Origin: Gemmatimonadota bacterium
Lineage (GTDB): Bacteria > Gemmatimonadota > Gemmatimonadetes > Longimicrobiales > Gaopeijiaceae
Assembly: GCA_027623325.1 (NCBI GenBank)
Contig: JAQBXY010000016.1
Span: 1 to 64,000, forward strand
DNA length: 64,000 nt
Direction of reading: 5' to 3'
Position 1 is the first letter of the stretch. The number at the start of each line of letters is the position of its first letter. The position numbers and the translations under genes are program-made. The notes under the pieces are model-generated. The model had not been told where the DNA came from, searched no databases, and saw only the letters and a list, made by a program, of their open reading frames with translations. Below, in pieces: positions 63,299 through 64,000 of this stretch.

Positions 63299-64000
63299 GT
63301 TCCCACAGCGATCGGGCGTGCGGAATCGCGCCCTGGGCGGTCCGAGGCGATGCGCCCCTCGGCGAGGCTCACGATGCGGTCGGCTCGTTCCGCCAGCGCG
63401 AGGTCGTGCGTTACCAGAACGAGTGTCGTCCGGGCTTCCTGGTTCAACTCCTCCAACATTTCGACGATCGACGCCCCGGTGTCCCGGTCGAGGTTGCCGG
63501 TGGGTTCATCGGCGAAGAGGATCTTCGGCCGGTTCGCGAACGCACGAGCCAGCGCCACACGCTGCTGCTCGCCGCCGGACAGCTGGGCCGGATAGTGATC
63601 GAAGCGCGCGCCGAGCCCCACGCGAGCCAACAGGCCCTCAGCGTGCTCACGGGCGCCAACTTGTTTACCCTTGAGCTCAATGGGCACCAGTACGTTCTCC
63701 AGCGCCGTGAGGGTGGGGAGTAGATGAAAGGTCTGGAAGACGAACCCGACGTTGTGGACGCGGAATTCGGCTCGTCCGTCTTCGGTCATCGCAAAGATGT
63801 CTTCGCCGTCGAGCAAGACCCGGCCATCACTCGGCTCGTCGAGTCCCGCCAGGAGGCCGAGCAGGGTTGTCTTCCCACTACCCGAAGGACCCACGACCGC
63901 CACGAACGCCTCCGACGCGATCTCCAGATCCAACGAGCGAAGTACGGGTAGAGGTCTTCCGCCGCTGGTGTAGTTTTTACCGAGGCCTTCAGCAACAATC
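63295..64000 (-). CDS. LolD/YbbA-like ABC transporter ATPase (5' end outside window)
   Basis: ATPase partner of the FtsX-type permease. The frame stays open to the right edge, so the N-terminus is missing; about 234 residues are visible, starting ...IVAEGLGKNYTSGG. Walker A GPSGSGKTT, Q-loop GFVFQTFHLLPTLTALENV, signature LSGGEQQRVALARA, Walker B ILFADEPTGNLD and H-loop LVTHD are intact. The MacB/LolD subfamily signature (TLTALENVLVP, DEPTGNLD) is clear. Internal TTG at 63933 is not the start. Confidence 0.94.
   Translation of the reverse strand, partial: IVAEGLGKNYTSGGRPLPVLRSLDLEIASEAFVAVVGPSGSGKTTLLGLLAGLDEPSDGRVLLDGEDIFAMTEDGRAEFRVHNVGFVFQTFHLLPTLTALENVLVPIELKGKQVGAREHAEGLLARVGLGARFDHYPAQLSGGEQQRVALARAFANRPKILFADEPTGNLDRDTGASIVEMLEELNQEARTTLVLVTHDLALAERADRIVSLAEGRIASDRPGRDSARPIAVGT

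Overview
The window is 64 kb of GC-rich, densely packed chromosome from a Gram-negative bacterium that makes LPS and respires aerobically. Evidence is a Kdo/Lpt operon, a complete 14-subunit complex I operon, a type II fatty-acid synthase operon, succinyl-CoA ligase and many Sec or lipoprotein signal peptides. Gene content and style, including frequent GTG and TTG starts and 1-8 nt gene overlaps, suit a free-living, possibly marine Gemmatimonadota lineage. That placement is inference: there is no rRNA here to test it. I see no insertion sequence, prophage, CRISPR array, rRNA or tRNA.

Layout. (a) 1-8.2 kb, minus strand: kdsB-pyrG-kdsA-kdsC-lptC-lptA-like-lptB-rpoN, an LPS-core (Kdo) and LPS-transport operon ending in sigma-54, which runs off the left edge. 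PyrG makes the CTP used by KdsB. A pabA/trpG-type amidotransferase lies just upstream. (b) 8.9-16.2 kb: a zinc-ribbon protein of unknown function, a hairpin-rich intergenic stretch, a DUF1684 lipoprotein, an MgtE-type transporter, a glutamine-dependent NAD synthetase (minus) and a secreted S41 processing protease. (c) 16.2-27.3 kb, minus: sucC-sucD-CBS-ndk-DUF177-rpmF-plsX-fabH-fabD-fabG-acpP-fabF-ispF-dedA-xerD, with a candidate intrinsic terminator between fabG and acpP. (d) 27.4-46.2 kb, minus: nuoABCDEFGHIJKLMN, then a phosphohexomutase and a UPF0182 membrane protein. (e) 46.4-50.2 kb, plus: dcd, a small exported protein, a TfoX-N protein and a two-gene quaternary-amine-type ABC importer whose second protein fuses binding protein and permease. 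(f) 50.2-60.7 kb: an MscS/YbdG-type channel and a catabolic neighbourhood (D-aminoacylase-like amidohydrolase, YkvI-like transporter, dicarboxylate/amino-acid symporter, MFS carrier, proline dehydrogenase, exported M55 D-aminopeptidase, a small exported protein that looks frameshifted, a class I/II aminotransferase, another zinc-ribbon membrane protein). (g) 60.7-64 kb, minus: an FtsX-type ABC permease and its LolD-like ATPase, which runs off the right edge.

Most of the window is core metabolism with conserved catalytic residues. The points worth a second look are local: the hairpin-rich region at 10.0-10.2 kb, the terminator inside the fab operon, the frameshifted small gene at 58.7-58.9 kb, a possible three-way-junction leader at 58.96-59.02 kb, the order of domains in the ABC binding-protein/permease fusion, the amidohydrolase lacking the first metal-binding motif, candidate leaderless promoters, and the D-amino-acid/peptide utilisation cluster. 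I did not find a convincing new multi-gene defence or mobile system.
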